Source: an uncultured Collinsella sp. (lineage in GTDB: Bacteria > Actinomycetota > Coriobacteriia > Coriobacteriales > Coriobacteriaceae). From it: a stretch of DNA of 15,275 bases. Position 1 is the first letter of the stretch; every line of letters starts with the position of its first letter. The notes below the pieces were generated by a model, which did no database searches, was not told where the DNA came from, and saw only the letters and a program-made list of their open reading frames with translations. Positions 13,724 through 15,275 of this stretch are shown piece by piece. The stretch spans positions 1-15,275 of the forward strand of contig CABUDJ010000051.1 in assembly GCA_902490325.1 (NCBI GenBank), in the 5' to 3' direction. A program made the translations under genes and the position numbers.

Positions 13724-15275
13724 TTACTCGTTATTATCCTCGCGCGCCGCGATCTTTTCCACGCGAACGGCGTTTTCCTGGGTGAGTGCGGCGCCCGTCA
13801 ACGGGTCCCAGCGCAGCGGCGTGTGGTCGAGCGGGCCAACGCCCAAGGCCTGCCGGCCGCCAACCTCAGCACCAAATGCGCGTCCGCCGGGAGCGGCCGA
13901 GGTGAAGATGCACGCCGGATGCAGATAGGGCGTCGTCTCCACGCGCACGCGGTCGCGGCCCATATCGCTCACGAGTTCCACGACCTCGCCATTGGCAATA
14001 CCCATGCGTGCGGCAACATCGGCATTCATCTGCACGGCGTCCAAGTCGGAACCCGCCTCGGCGGCACCGGCCGCCGCGAGCCTGCGCGAGGTGTGCGACT
14101 CGAAGGGCCGGTTACCGCTAATGAGGCGAAACATCCCCGGACCGGGCTCCACCATCGGCGCGATCCAACCTGGCACGCGTCCCATGCCGGCACGCTCCCA
14201 TACATCACTTGCCAGCGCAATCTTGCCGCCGGCAAGCGGAACCACCGGCTCACCCGTGCGCGACGGCAGCGCCACGCCCGTATCGGCCCAACCGCGCTCC
14301 TTAAGTGCAGCAAGATCAATCCCAAACGGAGCCACCTGAGAAGCGGCCAGATCGTCGGACGTAAAGTCGAAGCACTCGCCAACGCCGCAGGCCGCAGCCA
14401 GCCCGGCAAAGATCTCCCGCCCCGGTCTCGTATCGTCATGCAAAATGGGCAGCACGGCGTTGCGGTAGAACACGCGCGAATCGTTGGCGCCCACGACCGT
14501 GCCTACACCGCGGTCGGCCTCCAGATACGTCACGTCGGGCAGCACGAAGTCAGAAGCGCGCGCCGTCTCGGACCAGCGTATATCAATCGTCACGAGCAAG
14601 TCGAGCCGCTGCAATATACCCAACCAAGCCTGTGCGTTGCCATAGCCCGCACCGGGGTTACTGGCATAGACGATGAGCCCACGCAAATCGCCGGCAAGAA
14701 TGGACTGACCGATGGTCGTGCACAGGCCGCGCACCGGATCGACCAGTGGATAGCGCTCGGACCCCAGCTTGGGACCGCGCGGCACCGGCGGCGTCGCAAA
14801 ACGTGTGGGATCGAGGTCGCCCAATACAAGCGGCGTCGGTGGGTTGAGCGCACCGCCCGCGTGTCCGATGCAGCCCAGCAGCACATCGACCAAGCAGATA
14901 GCGCGCGCGGTCTGGGTGCTATTGGCATACGCGATACCGATGCCGCCATGAAAGCCCGCATCCACCACGGCAGCAGGCGCCGCGGCAGCCAAATCGCGCG
15001 CCGTCGCGACAATCTCTTCGGCCGGCACGTCGCACATCGACTCGGCCCACTCAGGCGTCCAAACAGCAGCCGCCTGCGCCAGCTCGTCAAACCCCGTGGT
15101 ATAGCGGTCAACGAACTCGTGGTCGTACAGGCCCTCGGCAATCAACACGTGGGCAATACCCAGCAGCAGCGCCAAGTCGCAGCCCGGGCGCACGCGGAGC
15201 CAGCGGTCTGCAAGCGCGGCCGAGCCGCTGCGCCGGGGGTCGACCACGATAATCTTCGCCCCACGGCGACGGGCA
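13724..15275 (-). CDS. Molybdopterin-dependent oxidoreductase, DMSO reductase family, N-terminus missing
   Basis: The last 516 codons are present, and the gene enters from the right edge without a start. The first visible residues include AKIIVVDPRRSGSAALAD and RPGCDLALLLGIAHVLIAEGLYDHEF, the typical bis-MGD binding region of the catalytic subunits of polysulfide/thiosulfate reductases and formate dehydrogenases. The C-terminal dinucleotide-binding domain starts near GMFRLISGNRPFESHTSRR and ends with LRWDPLTG. The closest impression is the PsrA/PhsA-like branch, but the substrate cannot be set. The FeS and Mo-ligand (Cys or Sec) region is outside the window, so whether this is a selenoprotein cannot be seen. 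Direct linkage to selA makes that worth checking. Confidence 0.9.
   Translation of the reverse strand, partial: ARRRGAKIIVVDPRRSGSAALADRWLRVRPGCDLALLLGIAHVLIAEGLYDHEFVDRYTTGFDELAQAAAVWTPEWAESMCDVPAEEIVATARDLAAAAPAAVVDAGFHGGIGIAYANSTQTARAICLVDVLLGCIGHAGGALNPPTPLVLGDLDPTRFATPPVPRGPKLGSERYPLVDPVRGLCTTIGQSILAGDLRGLIVYASNPGAGYGNAQAWLGILQRLDLLVTIDIRWSETARASDFVLPDVTYLEADRGVGTVVGANDSRVFYRNAVLPILHDDTRPGREIFAGLAAACGVGECFDFTSDDLAASQVAPFGIDLAALKERGWADTGVALPSRTGEPVVPLAGGKIALASDVWERAGMGRVPGWIAPMVEPGPGMFRLISGNRPFESHTSRRLAAAGAAEAGSDLDAVQMNADVAARMGIANGEVVELVSDMGRDRVRVETTPYLHPACIFTSAAPGGRAFGAEVGGRQALGVGPLDHTPLRWDPLTGAALTQENAVRVEKIAAREDNNE

Noticed and set aside
12316..13785. Plus-strand open frame of 489 codons opposite selA
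   Set aside because: It is the antisense shadow of selA, with no conserved motif and skewed composition.
1..15275. CRISPR arrays, insertion sequences, prophage or integration sites
   Set aside because: No regularly spaced repeats, transposase, integrase or phage gene was seen. The tRNA genes have no duplicated 3' ends nearby.

Overview
The window is GC-rich and every recognisable gene lies on the minus strand, so the map reads right to left. Gene content and protein sequence suggest an anaerobic actinobacterium of the class Coriobacteriia, probably Collinsella or a close relative. The features behind this are tig-clpP-clpX, an NADP-type glutamate dehydrogenase, selenocysteine genes beside a molybdopterin oxidoreductase, and a fused FeS/Mo hydroxylase. 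The taxonomic call is inference, because no rRNA is present.

Right part (about 9.2-15.3 kb): a selenium and molybdenum block. In transcription order it holds the 3' part of a DMSO-reductase-family molybdopterin oxidoreductase, selA, selB (4-nt ATGA overlap with selA), a long hairpin repeat, selC (tRNA-Sec, with an extended -10 promoter and its own terminator), mobA, and a DUF3343-family (putative Se/S carrier) protein with an unusual Cys-rich N-terminus. A REP-like palindrome follows that last stop codon. SelA makes Sec-tRNA on the selC product and SelB delivers it to UGA codons. MobA adds GMP to molybdopterin for enzymes such as the oxidoreductase. The DUF3343 protein may handle selenium or sulfur.

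Middle part (about 3.2-8.6 kb): gdhA with a clear terminator, then a perfect 26-bp inverted repeat, then a two-gene molybdenum hydroxylase operon. The operon has an FAD subunit and a fused 2Fe-2S/molybdopterin subunit of the XdhD / selenium-dependent hydroxylase type, and it ends at a strong terminator.

Left part (1-3.1 kb): tRNA-Leu(UAG), trigger factor, clpP and the first 272 codons of clpX, a standard protein-folding and proteolysis cluster.

The most unusual non-coding signal is a pair of long intergenic hairpins (7041-7115 and 10158-10224). They share an outer core (TTGCGGTG, then A/T-rich bases) and a flanking GAGGAG, but their inner arms differ while staying self-complementary. No gap between genes exceeds about 260 bases. 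No CRISPR array, rRNA or transposase gene was seen.
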